Shown: positions 1-11,247 of the stretch, piece by piece
How positions within the stretch are numbered: position 1 is the first letter of the stretch
Layout: each line of letters opens with the position of its first letter
NCBI RefSeq assembly: GCF_030658505.1
Contig: NZ_JAUTXR010000192.1
Span: forward strand, 67,256-131,255
Reading direction: 5' to 3'
Source of the DNA: Stenotrophomonas raiganjensis (SeqCode)
GTDB lineage: Bacteria > Pseudomonadota > Gammaproteobacteria > Xanthomonadales > Xanthomonadaceae
DNA length: 64,000 bases
Notes under the pieces: model-generated
Databases searched by the model: none
The model's input: only the letters and a program-made list of their open reading frames with translations
Told to the model about the DNA's origin: nothing
Made by a program: the position numbers and the translations under genes

Positions 1-158
1 TGGCCGGCGAACAGAACGCGACCCTGAATGCCAGCGGCGCGGAGACCACCAACGTCACGTTCAAGAATGCAAAGGGCTGGCCGGCCGGCAAGTACCGCGC
101 CGAGGTCATGGTCGATGGCAAGGCGGCCGGAACGCCGCAGGAGTTCGAGGTCAAGTAA
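1..158 (+). CDS. C-terminal end of a hypothetical exported-type protein (5' truncated by the window)
   Basis: An open frame enters from the left edge and stops with TAA at 156-158, giving the last 51 residues (ending KAAGTPQEFEVK). The residues are hydrophilic and beta-rich, with a KGWPAGKYRAEVMVDGK stretch that looks like the terminal strands of a small beta-sandwich. High third-position GC and the terminator just downstream show it is a real gene end. The family cannot be named from this fragment. Confidence 0.7.
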   Translation, partial: AGEQNATLNASGAETTNVTFKNAKGWPAGKYRAEVMVDGKAAGTPQEFEVK

Positions 159-189
159 GTCCTGCCGACTCTCTCCCGGCAGGGCTCAC

Positions 190-224
190 GATGGACGCAG
201 CCGCGAGGCTGCGTCTTTTTTTAT
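190..224 (+). terminator. Rho-independent terminator of the leftmost gene
   Basis: GACGCAG (194-200) pairs with CTGCGTC (209-215) around a short GC loop and is followed by a run of seven T. It lies about 35 bp after the stop codon at 158. Confidence 0.85.
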
Positions 225-240
225 TGGGCGGCGGTTGGCC

Positions 241-307
241 CCATCCACGCATGGCGTGGATCTCTACTGACAACCGGGCCGCGTTTCATCCACACCAAGC
301 GTGGATG
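241..307 (-). repeat. SMAG/REP-type palindromes (ATCCACGC class), one full copy plus a degenerate copy
   Basis: ATCCACGC (243-250) and GCGTGGAT (254-261) form a stem ending in CTAC (64-67 of the 200s), that is a GTAG head on the minus strand. A second, looser copy (ATCCACACCAAGCGTGGAT) follows at about 288-306. Short GTAG-headed palindromes of this kind are the SMAG family described in S. maltophilia. Confidence 0.75.
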
Positions 308-370
308 GATCACAGCGTTGCCGGCACGCAGTACTGCCGCGTATGGCGCGGCTTTGCCCCGCGCGACTGA

Positions 371-2746
<2,376 letters not shown>

Positions 2747-2773
2747 TCCACTGCCGTTCGGCCGTGACACCGG

Positions 2774-2803
2774 AACCCGCGCTTCGGCGCGGGTTTCTTT
2801 TTG
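2774..2803 (+). terminator. icd terminator with UUCG tetraloop
   Basis: AACCCGCGC (2774-2782), loop TTCG (2783-2786) and GCGCGGGTT (2787-2795) form a perfect 9-bp stem with a stabilising tetraloop, followed by TTCTTTTT. Confidence 0.9.
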
Positions 2804-3019
2804 GGCTCTGACCACAGGCGATGGAACCGTGACATCCGTCGGCTGTCGGAATGCCGTCAAAGGGGCATGAAACTTGCCCGCGATGGCCGTCGCAGAACCG
2901 ATAGGAGGCGGTCTGCAGCCTCCCTCAATCTGAGCAGTCGATCACGACGATCCTCGTCGGCAATGCCCTAGCCTTGGCGACGCGAGACCACCGGGGAGGT
3001 GGTCGCTCGGGGATCACGG

Positions 3020-3991
3020 ATGGCACGCGTGCTGGTAGTGGGAACCGACATCCAGGGCGAGCAGGCCCTGCTGCAACGGCTGCGCCTGGCGTCAGCACTG
3101 CCCGACGGCCAGATCCGCCGCAGCCAGGACCTGGACGACTGCGACCTGCTGGTCATCCGCGATACCCCCGCACTGCGCAACGCCGCCCAGCGCATGCGCC
3201 AGCAGCGGCCGCGCCTGCAGTGCTGGATCGAGGACCTGGGGGGCCAACTACGTGACGGTGATGGCCATCAGGGCGTACTTGATGACGGTGCCATCGGCCG
3301 CGCACTGCGCGGCATGCAATTGGCAGGAGAGCCGCTTGCCATGCCCGCACCCGCACCGATCCGCCTGGCTGATGGTGCGCATGCCATCACCCGCCTGCTG
3401 CGCGAACGACTGCCCCTGAAGCAGGGGCAGGCACTGCTCAGCGACGCCGGAGAGCCCTTGCTGCTGATGGACCTGGAGCACGACCAGGCCGTGCTGCTGC
3501 AGGAGCCCGCGAGTGTGCTGGTCGAGCGCCTGGCCGATGCCTTCGAACGCCTGCAGCTGGATGCGCTGACACCCGCACGCCTGCAGGCATTGGCCAGCGA
3601 GCGGCCCCGCCAGCCCTTGCGACCGCTGTTGTGGCAATGGGCACAGCGCAGCCGCCATTGGCAGGCACTGGACGAACGTCTTCGCAACGCGTCGGTGAAG
3701 CTGCTGCGTTGGCCGGATTTCCGCGTGCTGGGCCATGACCACGATGGGTTCCGGCTGTGCTCGCTGCTGCTCAAGCGCGCCTGCACGGTCGAGGAATGCG
3801 TGATGCTGCTCGAACTGCCCGCGGCAGCCGTGCGCGACTTCATCCATGCCGCCTACCTGTGCGGCTATGCGCAGCTGCAGGTCGCCCCAGCGGCACCGGC
3901 GACGGCAACACGCACTACCGGCACCAGTACCGACAGCGGCCTGCTTGCCCGCCTGTGGCGGCACCTGCGCGGGGGGGAACGCAATGCGTGA
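3020..3991 (+). CDS. Unrecognised signalling-type protein heading a GTPase/Roadblock cassette
   Basis: A 323-residue protein with no family I can name. Residues 1-75 (MARVLVVGTD..., CDLLVIRD...) look like a degenerate receiver-like alpha/beta fold without a clear phosphoacceptor Asp. The middle is helical and leucine-rich. Residues about 225-290 (LLRWPDFRVL...LLKRACTVEECVMLLELPAAAVRDFIHAAYLCGY) resemble a winged-helix-like module. The ATG at 3020 is preferred over a GTG at 2999 because GGGGA sits seven bases upstream of it. The gene overlaps the GTPase gene by 8 bp, so the two are translationally coupled. By position it is a candidate effector or regulator of the GTPase; that is inference. 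Confidence 0.75.
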   Translation: MARVLVVGTDIQGEQALLQRLRLASALPDGQIRRSQDLDDCDLLVIRDTPALRNAAQRMRQQRPRLQCWIEDLGGQLRDGDGHQGVLDDGAIGRALRGMQLAGEPLAMPAPAPIRLADGAHAITRLLRERLPLKQGQALLSDAGEPLLLMDLEHDQAVLLQEPASVLVERLADAFERLQLDALTPARLQALASERPRQPLRPLLWQWAQRSRHWQALDERLRNASVKLLRWPDFRVLGHDHDGFRLCSLLLKRACTVEECVMLLELPAAAVRDFIHAAYLCGYAQLQVAPAAPATATRTTGTSTDSGLLARLWRHLRGGERNA

Positions 3992-4532
3992 GCACAAGGT
4001 GGTGGTACTGGGTGGCATGGGCAGCGGCAAGTCGACCCTGGTACGCAGCATCGCCGCGGGTGCGGTGGTCGACACCGATGTGGCCAACAGTGATCGCCTC
4101 GGCGCCGACAAGGCATCGACCACTGTCGCATTGGACTATGCCGACATCGATCTGCCGAACGGCGAGCGCCTGCGGTTGTATGGAACGCCCGGCCAGCAGC
4201 GCTTCGACTTCCTGTGGCCGATCCTGCTGCAGGGCGCGCGTGGTGCGGTGTTGTTGCTGGACGCGCGCCGTGCAGGCCTCGCCCGCGAACTGGAGGACTA
4301 CCTGCAGGTGCTGCAGCCGTTCGCATCGTCCCTGGCGCTGGTGGTGGCCGTCACCCATCTCGACCAGGCGCCCCACGCCGCGCTGGATGATTGGGCCGCC
4401 CGTGCCTGCCTCGACGATCAACTGCTGCCACTGCTGGCCGTGGATGCCCGTGACCGCGAACAGGGACTGCTGCTGATGGATGTACTGATGAGCGAAATGG
4501 AAGCGCACGCACTGGTTGCGGTGCATGGCTGA
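3984..4532 (+). CDS. Small Ras-like GTPase of the MglA/Rab-like bacterial class
   Basis: A 182-residue GTPase. The P-loop GGMGSGKST is at residues 10-18, a G3-like LYGTPGQQRF (residues about 64-73) replaces the usual DTPGQ, and THLD near residue 119 serves as the G4 motif in place of [NT]KxD. Such GTPases act as cytosolic switches, often for polarity, motility or type IV pili, and are controlled by Roadblock/LC7 proteins acting as GAP or scaffold. The next two genes are Roadblock proteins, the expected partners. ATG 3984 overlaps the upstream stop; the track could be extended to 3846 but that would overlap the previous gene heavily. Its regulated process is not visible here. Confidence 0.88.
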   Translation: MREHKVVVLGGMGSGKSTLVRSIAAGAVVDTDVANSDRLGADKASTTVALDYADIDLPNGERLRLYGTPGQQRFDFLWPILLQGARGAVLLLDARRAGLARELEDYLQVLQPFASSLALVVAVTHLDQAPHAALDDWAARACLDDQLLPLLAVDARDREQGLLLMDVLMSEMEAHALVAVHG

Positions 4533-4941
4533 CGGGCAGATGGCAGTGCTGCCCGATGCCGGCCAGCGTGAGCGCCTGCAGCCCTTGCTGCAGGACCTGC
4601 AGCAGCGGGTCGAAGGCGTGCGTACGGTAGTGCTGGCCAGCGTCGATGGCTTTGCCCTGGTCAGTGCCGGCGCCGATGGGCGTGGCGAACGGCTGGCGGC
4701 GATGACCAGCGCGATGCTGGCACTGGCCGCTGCGGTGGGCCGCGAACTGGTGTTGGGCGATCTGCAGACGCTGATGCTGGAGGCTGCAGACGGCAAGGTG
4801 CTGATGCTGGCGATCCACGCCGAGGGGCGCGCACCGCTGCTGCTGATGGCGGCCTGCGACCAGCGCAGCGTGATCGGCCAGGTGCTGTGGCAGAGCAGGG
4901 AATGTGGCCAGGCGATCCTGGCCGAACTCGGCGGATCGTGA
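4525..4941 (+). CDS. Roadblock/LC7 domain protein (first copy)
   Basis: A 138-residue protein with the Roadblock/LC7 layout: helix with LQPLLQDLQQRVEGVRTVVLASVDGFALVSAGAD, then AAMTSAMLALAAAVGRELVLGDLQTLMLEAADGKVLMLAIHAEG and a last strand/helix. The VDGF motif and the 'AAMTSAMLALA' helix are typical of MglB-like subunits. It starts at ATG 4525 inside the end of the GTPase gene (8-bp overlap); an in-frame TTG at 4516 is less likely. Expected role: homodimeric or heterodimeric partner of the GTPase, as GAP or platform. Confidence 0.85.
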   Translation: MADGQMAVLPDAGQRERLQPLLQDLQQRVEGVRTVVLASVDGFALVSAGADGRGERLAAMTSAMLALAAAVGRELVLGDLQTLMLEAADGKVLMLAIHAEGRAPLLLMAACDQRSVIGQVLWQSRECGQAILAELGGS

Positions 4942-4994
4942 GCCCGGCCGCAGGGGAACGAGGGGCTCGAACCAACATCGACAAGGGGTGCGAC

Positions 4995-5354
4995 GTGGCT
5001 GGATTGAATGAATCGTTGAATGCACTGATGGGCATCGACGGCGCGCAGGCAGTGGCGCTGGTCGACTACGAAAGCGGCATGCTGCTGGGCGAAGCCGGTG
5101 CCGGCATGGACATGGAAGTGGCCGCCGCCGGCAACACCGAAGTGATCCGCGCCAAGATGAAGACCGCCGCGTCGCTGAACCTCAACGACAGCATCGAGGA
5201 CATCCTGATCTCGCTGGGCAAGGCATACCACATCATGCGCCCGGTGGCGAAGAAGAAGGGCCTGTTCTTCTACCTCGTGCTGGACCGTACCAAGTCCAAC
5301 CTGGCGCTGGCGCGGCGCAAAGTTCAGGACGTGGAGGCCGAACTGGCGATCTGA
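4995..5354 (+). CDS. Roadblock/LC7 domain protein (second copy)
   Basis: A 119-residue Roadblock/LC7-type protein: LNESLNALMGIDGAQAVALVDYESGMLLGEAG, then MEVAAAGNTEVIRAKMKTAASLNLNDSIEDILISLGKAYHIMRPV and a FFYLVLDRTKSNLALARRKVQDVE C-terminal helix. It starts at GTG 4995 with AAGGGG six bases upstream. It differs strongly from the first copy, so the cassette encodes two specialised Roadblock subunits rather than a recent duplication. Fourth and last gene of the cassette, 53 bp after the third. Confidence 0.85.
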   Translation: MAGLNESLNALMGIDGAQAVALVDYESGMLLGEAGAGMDMEVAAAGNTEVIRAKMKTAASLNLNDSIEDILISLGKAYHIMRPVAKKKGLFFYLVLDRTKSNLALARRKVQDVEAELAI

Positions 5355-5358
5355 GCCG

Positions 5359-5435
5359 GTAGTGCAGGCCGCGGGCCGGCATCTGCATCGATCCATCGAC
5401 GGTCCGGGGGGGGGCCGGCCAGCGGCCGGCACTAC
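5359..5435. repeat. SMAG dimer (GCCGGC class)
   Basis: GTAG head at 5359 followed by an imperfect GCCGG palindrome, then a second palindrome GCCGGCC-AG-CGGCCGGC ending in CTAC at 5432-5435. The two head-to-head copies frame about 75 bp between the cassette and aceK. Confidence 0.8.
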
Positions 5436-5501
5436 CTTCGTGCTCGACGACATCACGCACGCCAGCGTATGGTGAAGCCGGTCCTCCCCGGTGAGCCTTG
5501 C

Positions 5502-7232
5502 ATGCCCGAGCCTGACATCGCTGACGAACTGGCGCAGCGTATCGCCGGTGCCATCCGCGATGGTTTCGAGCACTATCACGCGCGCTTCGCGGAGATCACC
5601 GCCCGTGCGCGGCAGCGTTTCGAGCTGCGTGACTGGGCGGGTGCCCGCCAGGATGCGGTCGAGCGCATCGCCCTGTACGACCTGTGCATCGCCGAGCAGA
5701 TGGATGCGTTGCGTCGCCTCGCCGGTGACGCGATCGGCGAGCGCGTGCTGTGGCTGCAGGTGCATGCCCGCTACAGCGCGCTGCTGCAGGGGCTGATCGA
5801 CGCCGAGCTGTACAAGACCTTCTACAACACGTTGTCGCGGCGGCTGTTCGCCACGCGCGGGGTCGACCCGGCGCTGGAGTTCATCGCTTTCGATGTCGAG
5901 CCCTCCGATGCGATCACGCACCCGGTTGCCCGGCATACCTACGCGGTCTCGCCCACGCGACCGATCGAGGCATTGCAGCGCGTGCTGGCCGACTACCGTT
6001 TCGATATCCCCTATGCGCACCAGCTGCGCTGCGCCGCAGCCATCGCCGTGCGGCTGCAGGACGACCTCGCCCATTGGGGCGACACGCCGGTACGCAGTAT
6101 CGAGCTGCTCGACACCGTCTTCTACCGCGAACGTCGCGCCTACCTGGTTGGCCGTGTGTTCGGCGAGCACCGCTTCTCGCCGTGCGTGATTGCCCTGGTC
6201 AACGACGAGCGCGGCCTGCGTGCCGACGCGGTGCTGACCCGGCGCCGCGATGTCGCCCACCTGTTTGGCGTGTCGCGAAGCTACTTCCAGGCCGATCTGG
6301 GCACGGTGGGCGATGCCGTGGTGTTCCTGCGCAGCCTGCTGCCGGGCAAGCCCATCGATGAGATCTACACCGTGCTGGGCCGCGCCAAGCAAGGCAAGAC
6401 CGAGCGCTACCGCACGTTCTTCCGCCACTTCAACGAGCACCCGCAGGAGCGCCTGGTGCACGCCGAAGGCACGCCGGGCATGGTCATGGCGGTGTTCACC
6501 CTGCCCAGCTATCCGCTGGTGTTCAAGCTGATCCGCGACCGTTTCGCGTGGCCCAAGGCGATGTCGCGACAGCAGGTGGAAGAGAAGTACGCGCTGGTGT
6601 TCAACCTCGATCGTGTCGGCCGCCTGCTCGATGCGCAGCCCTATCGTCATCTGCGCTTCCCGCGCGAGCGCTTTGCGCCGGCCCTGCTGGATGAACTGCT
6701 GCAGCAGTGCGCGCAGAGCGTACGCATCGACGGCGATGAGGTTGAAGTCGCACTGTGCTATGTGCAGCGTCGTTTTCGTCCCTTGAATCTCTACCTGCGC
6801 GAGCAGGGCGGGGAGGCGGTGCGGGCGGCGGTGCTCGACTATGCGCAGGCGATCACCGACATGGCGCGCAACAACATCTTCCCCGGTGACATGCTGCCGA
6901 AGAACTTCGGTGTATCGCGGCATGGCCGCGCCGTGTTCTACGACTATGACGAGCTGTGCCTGGTCAGCGACTGCGTGTTCCGCGCCTGGCCGCAGCCACG
7001 CACGCCTGAGGAAGCGATGGCCGACGAGCCCTGGTTCCATGTCGGCCCGCGGGATGTGTTCCCGGAACGCTTCGGCCCGTTCATGGGCCTTCCGGCAGGA
7101 GAGCTGGCGGCAGTGCGCGAGCACTACCGGCATCTGTTCGATCCGGGGTGGTGGCAGGGGCTGCAGGAACGCTTCGCCCGCGGTGACTACCCGGACACGC
7201 CGCCCTATGCGGGCGCACACCGGCTGGCCTGA
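5502..7232 (+). CDS. aceK: Isocitrate dehydrogenase kinase/phosphatase
   Basis: Bifunctional enzyme that, in E. coli, phosphorylates and dephosphorylates isocitrate dehydrogenase to divert isocitrate to the glyoxylate bypass. The 576-residue product has the AceK layout: N-terminal helical regulatory half and a C-terminal kinase-like half with the ATP loop [16 protein letters not shown] and [29 protein letters not shown], which carries the DYDE metal-binding motif. ATG 5502 ([10 protein letters not shown]) is chosen over the in-frame ATG 5469 because the first eleven residues of the longer form are not AceK-like and it lacks a ribosome-binding site. Oddity: the IDH encoded nearby is the monomeric type, not the dimeric AceK substrate known from E. 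coli. Confidence 0.95.
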   Translation: MPEPDIADELAQRIAGAIRDGFEHYHARFAEITARARQRFELRDWAGARQDAVERIALYDLCIAEQMDALRRLAGDAIGERVLWLQVHARYSALLQGLIDAELYKTFYNTLSRRLFATRGVDPALEFIAFDVEPSDAITHPVARHTYAVSPTRPIEALQRVLADYRFDIPYAHQLRCAAAIAVRLQDDLAHWGDTPVRSIELLDTVFYRERRAYLVGRVFGEHRFSPCVIALVNDERGLRADAVLTRRRDVAHLFGVSRSYFQADLGTVGDAVVFLRSLLPGKPIDEIYTVLGRAKQGKTERYRTFFRHFNEHPQERLVHAEGTPGMVMAVFTLPSYPLVFKLIRDRFAWPKAMSRQQVEEKYALVFNLDRVGRLLDAQPYRHLRFPRERFAPALLDELLQQCAQSVRIDGDEVEVALCYVQRRFRPLNLYLREQGGEAVRAAVLDYAQAITDMARNNIFPGDMLPKNFGVSRHGRAVFYDYDELCLVSDCVFRAWPQPRTPEEAMADEPWFHVGPRDVFPERFGPFMGLPAGELAAVREHYRHLFDPGWWQGLQERFARGDYPDTPPYAGAHRLA

Positions 7233-7293
7233 GCCGGCTGTCACGGCGGCGGGGACTGGGGTACGCTCGGGGTTCATCACCAAGGATCCGGCA

Positions 7294-8184
7294 ATGATGC
7301 GTTCCCCCCTGATTCTCGCTCTCGCGCTGGCCATCGGTGCCGGCGTCCCGCTGCTTGCTGGCGAGGCCAGCGCCCAGAACACGCGTGCAGTGCGTGCCAC
7401 CGCCGAGATGAGCATGGTGCTGACCGGCCACATCGAGATCACGCCTGGGGGCGAGGTCAGCTCGCTGGTACTGGACCAGAAATCGGCGCTGACGCCGGGC
7501 ATCGCCTCCTTCGTGGAAGGCACGATCGGCGGCTGGCGCTTCGAGCCCACGCTGCATGATGGCAAGGCAGTGGCTGCACGCGCCCCGATGCGGGTGCGGC
7601 TGCGGGGGACGCCGATGGCCGATGGTGGCTACCAGGTCAGCATGACCAGTGTCGATTTCAGTGAATATGATCCGAAGGCTACCGATTCGGTGACCAAGAT
7701 GCGCTTGACTCCGCCGCGTTATCCGGATGAAGCCTATCGGAATGGTGCGCAGGGTGAAGTGCTGCTGATGGTCAAGGTGGCGCGCGACGGCACGGTGGCC
7801 GATGTCATCGCCGAACAGGTGAACATGACCGTGGTCGGCCCGGAACGGGACATGGCCAGGATGCGCGACATCCTGGCCAGGGCCAGTATCAGAAGCGCCC
7901 GCAGCTGGACCTTCAACCCACCGACCACTGGCGAGGACAGCACCCGTGACAGCTGGACGGTACGCGTCCCGGTAGGTTTCGCCCTGGGCAACGACCGCAA
8001 TGCCGCGGAGGAACGCTATGGTCGCTGGCGCGCCTTCATTCCGGGGCCGCGGCAGGCCATACCGTGGCGCAAGTCGGCCCCGGTCGAGCAGGCCGGAAGC
8101 GATCTGCTGCCGGAAGGCGGCGTCTACATGGTCGATGGCGCCAAGCGCGGCCTGCGCCTGCTGACGTCGCTGGAAGAGGGCTGA
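7294..8184 (+). CDS. Secreted/periplasmic protein with TonB-like C-terminal domain
   Basis: A 296-residue protein with a clear signal peptide (MMRSPLILALALAIGAGVPLLAGEASAQ). The segment TPPRYPDEAYRNGAQGEVLLMVKVARDGTVADV matches the energy-transducer TonB family C-terminal fold (YP..A...G.QG.V.L...V...G.V). There is no membrane anchor or Pro-rich linker, so this is not a classical TonB; stand-alone periplasmic TonB-like domains are common in xanthomonads. ATG 7294 has AAGGA seven bases upstream; ATG 7297 is possible. Faces the diguanylate cyclase gene. Confidence 0.8.
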   Translation: MMRSPLILALALAIGAGVPLLAGEASAQNTRAVRATAEMSMVLTGHIEITPGGEVSSLVLDQKSALTPGIASFVEGTIGGWRFEPTLHDGKAVAARAPMRVRLRGTPMADGGYQVSMTSVDFSEYDPKATDSVTKMRLTPPRYPDEAYRNGAQGEVLLMVKVARDGTVADVIAEQVNMTVVGPERDMARMRDILARASIRSARSWTFNPPTTGEDSTRDSWTVRVPVGFALGNDRNAAEERYGRWRAFIPGPRQAIPWRKSAPVEQAGSDLLPEGGVYMVDGAKRGLRLLTSLEEG

Positions 8185-8194
8185 GTACGGGAGT

Positions 8195-8215
8195 GGAGCC
8201 GGGCAGCCCGGCTCC
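8195..8215. terminator. Short palindrome between convergent genes
   Basis: GGAGCCGGGC-A-GCCCGGCTCC is a perfect 10-bp inverted repeat between the stops at 8184 and 8219. There is no T-tract on either strand, so it is at best a weak bidirectional terminator. Confidence 0.4.
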
Positions 8216-8218
8216 GCG

Positions 8219-9802
8219 TCAGTCGGCGTACGGGTAGATCACCACCCGGTTGCGGCCCTGTTCCTTGGCCATGTACAGCGCCTTGTCGGCCAGCCGCAAG
8301 GCCTGCTCGGCGTCGACGTGGAAGCTGGGGAAGTGGGCCACGCCCAGCGACACGGTGATGGTGCCGACCGGTGCGAACGGATGATCGGCGATGTGCTGGC
8401 GCAGGCGCTCGCCGGCCTGGCGCGCCGAGTCGGTGCTGATGCCCGGCAACAGCAGCAGGAACTCCTCGCCACCGGCGCGGCAGAGGATGTCGCTGTCGCG
8501 CGAGTAGCGGCGCATCTGGTCGGCGATATGGACGATGGCGGCGTCACCGGCATCATGGCCATGGGTGTCGTTGATCGATTTGAAGCGATCGATGTCCAAT
8601 GCCAGGATCGCGAACGGGATGCCCTGCACCTGCAGTGCATCCAGCGCCTGCTGCAGGCCGCGTCGGTTGAGCAGCCCGGTCAGCGGATCGGTGCGGCTGG
8701 CGCGGTTGAGCGTGCCGATGCGGTCCTGCAGCGCATTGAAGCTGTGCAGTACCGCCTGCTTGAGCTGGGCCACCTCGAAGTACCACGCACGGATGCCGCT
8801 GACATGGTTGATCGCGTTGCCGGTGTCCTCGCCGCCCTGCACGTTGCGCGCCAGCTGCCACAGCGGCAGCGAGATACGCCGCGCGAACCACCAGGTGACC
8901 AGCAGTGACAGCAGGCCGAGCGGGATCGCGTTCCAGATCACCGCGGTCATCAGCCGCGACAGCGGCTGCAGCGTGGCCTCGGTGGGCCGCTGGGCGATGA
9001 TGCCCCAGCCGGTGGCCGGCACCGGTGCATAGCCGGCCAGCATCGACACGCCCAGGTTGTTGCGCACCTGTTGCGCGCCGCGTTCGCCGCGCACCACCGC
9101 CTTCACCGCAGGATTGCCGACCACATAGTCACCCACCCGCTTGCCGTCGGCGTGGTACAGCAGGCGGCCGTGGCGATCGACCACGTACAGATAGGAGCCG
9201 TCGCGGTAGTAGTGCGTGCCCAGGAGCGTGTGCAGCGCGCTGCGCTGGCGCAGGTACAGGGTGCCGCTGACATAGCCGCGATAGCGGCCCTGGCGGTCGA
9301 AGATCGGATGCGACAGCGAGACCAGCAGCTTGCCGGTGGCCGACTGGTAGGGATCGCTGATCATCGGCTGGCGCGCCGCCAGTGCCGCGTTGTTGCCGAC
9401 ACTGTGCAGCACCTCACCCTGCAGCTGCAGGGTCTGCGGCGATGTGGCGATCACCAGGCCATCGGCATCCACCACCAGCGAGGAGTTGAAGCTGTTGGTC
9501 TGCAGCTGCAGGCGGCTGGCTTCGTCCTGTGCCTGCACCGGATCGAGATCGCTCTGGCCCAGCCGGGTGGCCGCATACGCCAACTCCTGCTGCGCGGCCA
9601 GCAGGAAGTTCTGTGTGGTCTCGGCCAGCTTGGTGGCATAGACACGGTTCGCTTCCAGGGTGTTGCCGACCAGCTGGTCGCGCTGCACCCGGTAGCTGGC
9701 CAGCAGGGTGTTGGCCAGGGCAATGATGGCGCTGAGCAGGGCCAGGGCGAGGATCAGCTTGCCCAGGTTGAGGCGGGGCGAAATCAGGCGCATGCGGAGC
9801 AA
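8219..9802 (-). CDS. Membrane diguanylate cyclase with extracytoplasmic sensor (dCACHE-GGDEF)
   Basis: Makes cyclic di-GMP from two GTP. The 527-residue protein has a transmembrane helix at about 12-33, a periplasmic double-CACHE-like ligand domain (about 40-280; LDPVQAQDEAS..., VVDADGLVIATSPQT..., LVSLSHPIFDRQGRYRGYVSGTLYL), a second helix near 290-310 and a C-terminal GGDEF domain. The active site reads GGEEF, an active variant, and RDSD lies five residues upstream, so the product-inhibition I-site is present. Translation may start at residue 1 or at Met4. It converges on the TonB-like gene and is monocistronic. Confidence 0.93.
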   Translation of the reverse strand: MLRMRLISPRLNLGKLILALALLSAIIALANTLLASYRVQRDQLVGNTLEANRVYATKLAETTQNFLLAAQQELAYAATRLGQSDLDPVQAQDEASRLQLQTNSFNSSLVVDADGLVIATSPQTLQLQGEVLHSVGNNAALAARQPMISDPYQSATGKLLVSLSHPIFDRQGRYRGYVSGTLYLRQRSALHTLLGTHYYRDGSYLYVVDRHGRLLYHADGKRVGDYVVGNPAVKAVVRGERGAQQVRNNLGVSMLAGYAPVPATGWGIIAQRPTEATLQPLSRLMTAVIWNAIPLGLLSLLVTWWFARRISLPLWQLARNVQGGEDTGNAINHVSGIRAWYFEVAQLKQAVLHSFNALQDRIGTLNRASRTDPLTGLLNRRGLQQALDALQVQGIPFAILALDIDRFKSINDTHGHDAGDAAIVHIADQMRRYSRDSDILCRAGGEEFLLLLPGISTDSARQAGERLRQHIADHPFAPVGTITVSLGVAHFPSFHVDAEQALRLADKALYMAKEQGRNRVVIYPYAD

Positions 9803-9844
9803 CGTGGGAGGAGGGTGCGCAGCGCGGGCGGGTGCGGGGCTGCA

Positions 9845-10051
9845 TTATCGCCACAAACCGGGTTGCAGCGGGTGAAGCGCGCAGCGGTCCGGCCTGCTGC
9901 TGGGCCAGCGTGCCTGCTGCTCGGGCGGAATGTCGGCACGGGTCGGAAAATCGACGTCGAACACGTCGTGATTGAGCATCGCGCGCCATCGCGCGTGCTG
10001 CGCTTCTGGCAGATTACGCAGCCAGGCAACCCACGGTGCCAGCGCGTTCAT
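9845..10051 (-). CDS. Small hypothetical protein, 68 residues
   Basis: A frame from ATG 10051 encodes MNALAPWVAWLRNLPEAQHARWRAMLNHDVFDVDFPTRADIPPEQQ... It has strong third-position GC bias and a balanced amino-acid composition, unlike shadow frames in this genome. It is Trp/Arg-rich and soluble, with no recognised family. It lies 43 bp upstream of the diguanylate cyclase on the same strand and could share its transcript. No strong Shine-Dalgarno sequence, hence moderate confidence. Confidence 0.48.
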   Translation of the reverse strand: MNALAPWVAWLRNLPEAQHARWRAMLNHDVFDVDFPTRADIPPEQQARWPSSRPDRCALHPLQPGLWR

Positions 10052-10111
10052 CGGCGAATCCGCCCGCGCCGACGCTTGGCAAGCAGCGCGGGCCCACAAA
10101 CAAGGATGATC

Positions 10112-11179
10112 ATGCGCCGTTTGCTCCAGAACGTCAGGCTGCAGCCGTTCGCCTCCACCATCGATGTTTCATTCGTCAGCGAAGCGCGTGCGCTGCTGGA
10201 ACTTGTGCGGCACCGTGCGTATCCGCAGGCCTCGGCGCAGATGGCGGATGTCCACGAAGGCGATCAGGTGGACTTCTATGCCTATGTTGGCAAGCAGGTG
10301 GAGGCACCGGCGCTGGCTGCACAGTGGCGTGCCAGCGAGCCTGATTCCACCGATGCCGCGCTGCTGCTGGCCTTCGCCGAACTCGGCGAAGGCTGGCGCC
10401 TGCGTGGCGAAACCTATTTCCATGACATTCCCGAAGCACGCAAGCGCGCCTTCCCGCTGAAGTTCCAGGCCGCGCAGCGGCTGTTCCGGGAACTGGCCGA
10501 CCGTGCGGATGCACCACCACTGGCGATCTACGGCCTGCTGCACTGTGACGTGGTATGCGGTATCGAGCGTGACGCACGCAGCGACCGATTTGCGCAGGTG
10601 ATGGCGCTGGCGCCGTTCCATGCGCCTTCGGTCTACATGATGGCCAAGGCCAGCATGGAAAAGTGGAGCGGCAGCGACGAGGAGATGTGGGCGTACCTGC
10701 ACTGGATCGGCGAACACGCGCCGCGTGGCCGCGATGCCCATGCGGCGATCGCCTCGCACCTTGTGGAGTGGACCCACCCGTGGATGGACGAGTGCAATGC
10801 TCCGCTGGAGATCGTCGGGGTGGTACGCGCAGCCAACGTGCCTGGCCTGGCCGATCTGGTGCGCACCGCGCTGCTGGACTGGCTGGATGTGGAACCCGCG
10901 GGGCTGGAGCCGGCGTTGGCCGCCTGCACGTCCTCGCGCCAACGCCGTCTTCGTGCCGAATTCGCCCTGGCCCTCTACTTTGCCGGCGCCTGGGAAGAGG
11001 CGCGCCTGGTGATGAGGGCGCAGGGAGGGCAGGTGCCGGTGGAACCGTGGTGCTACCTGGCCTATCGCGGCAGCGGCATCCTCAGCGAAATGCTGGGTGG
11101 CACGTTGCGCTGTGCCGGCCTGGCGCACGACCGTATCTGCCGTGACCTCGGCCTGGATCCCCGCAAGGTCTGTCGGTAG
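10112..11179 (+). CDS. Hypothetical cytosolic protein, 355 residues
   Basis: No recognised family. The product is soluble, alpha-helical and rich in Trp and acidic/basic pairs (YLHWIGEHAPRGRDAHAAIASHLVEWTHPWMDE), with helical repeats reminiscent of TPR-like or DUF4034-type proteins; that resemblance is only an impression. AAGG lies six bases before ATG 10112; ATG 10106 is in frame but would abut the ribosome-binding site. Codon use is host-like. It was the original downstream neighbour of rho, converging on it, before the island inserted. Confidence 0.75.
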   Translation: MRRLLQNVRLQPFASTIDVSFVSEARALLELVRHRAYPQASAQMADVHEGDQVDFYAYVGKQVEAPALAAQWRASEPDSTDAALLLAFAELGEGWRLRGETYFHDIPEARKRAFPLKFQAAQRLFRELADRADAPPLAIYGLLHCDVVCGIERDARSDRFAQVMALAPFHAPSVYMMAKASMEKWSGSDEEMWAYLHWIGEHAPRGRDAHAAIASHLVEWTHPWMDECNAPLEIVGVVRAANVPGLADLVRTALLDWLDVEPAGLEPALAACTSSRQRRLRAEFALALYFAGAWEEARLVMRAQGGQVPVEPWCYLAYRGSGILSEMLGGTLRCAGLAHDRICRDLGLDPRKVCR

Positions 11180-11202
11180 ATCCACGCCGCGCGCGGATGA
11201 AG
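11176..11202 (+). repeat. SMAG-type palindrome
   Basis: GTAG head at 11176 followed by ATCCACGC...GCGGAT, one mismatch class copy, immediately after the stop codon. Confidence 0.65.
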
Positions 11203-11213
11203 TGTCCCGGACG

Positions 11214-11247
11214 CAGAAAAAAGCCCCGCAATGCGGGGCTTTTTTCC
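11214..11247. terminator. Original rho terminator (bidirectional)
   Basis: AAAAAAGCCCCGC-AAT-GCGGGGCTTTTTT is a strong symmetrical terminator directly adjoining the orphan rho stop codon at 11247-11249. On the minus strand it would have terminated rho; on the plus strand it terminates the 355-residue gene. Confidence 0.88.

Noticed and set aside
3915..7565. 1216-codon open frame antisense to the GTPase cassette and aceK
   Set aside because: Spans several well-supported plus-strand genes and has the same shadow composition (HRLQQ...-type).
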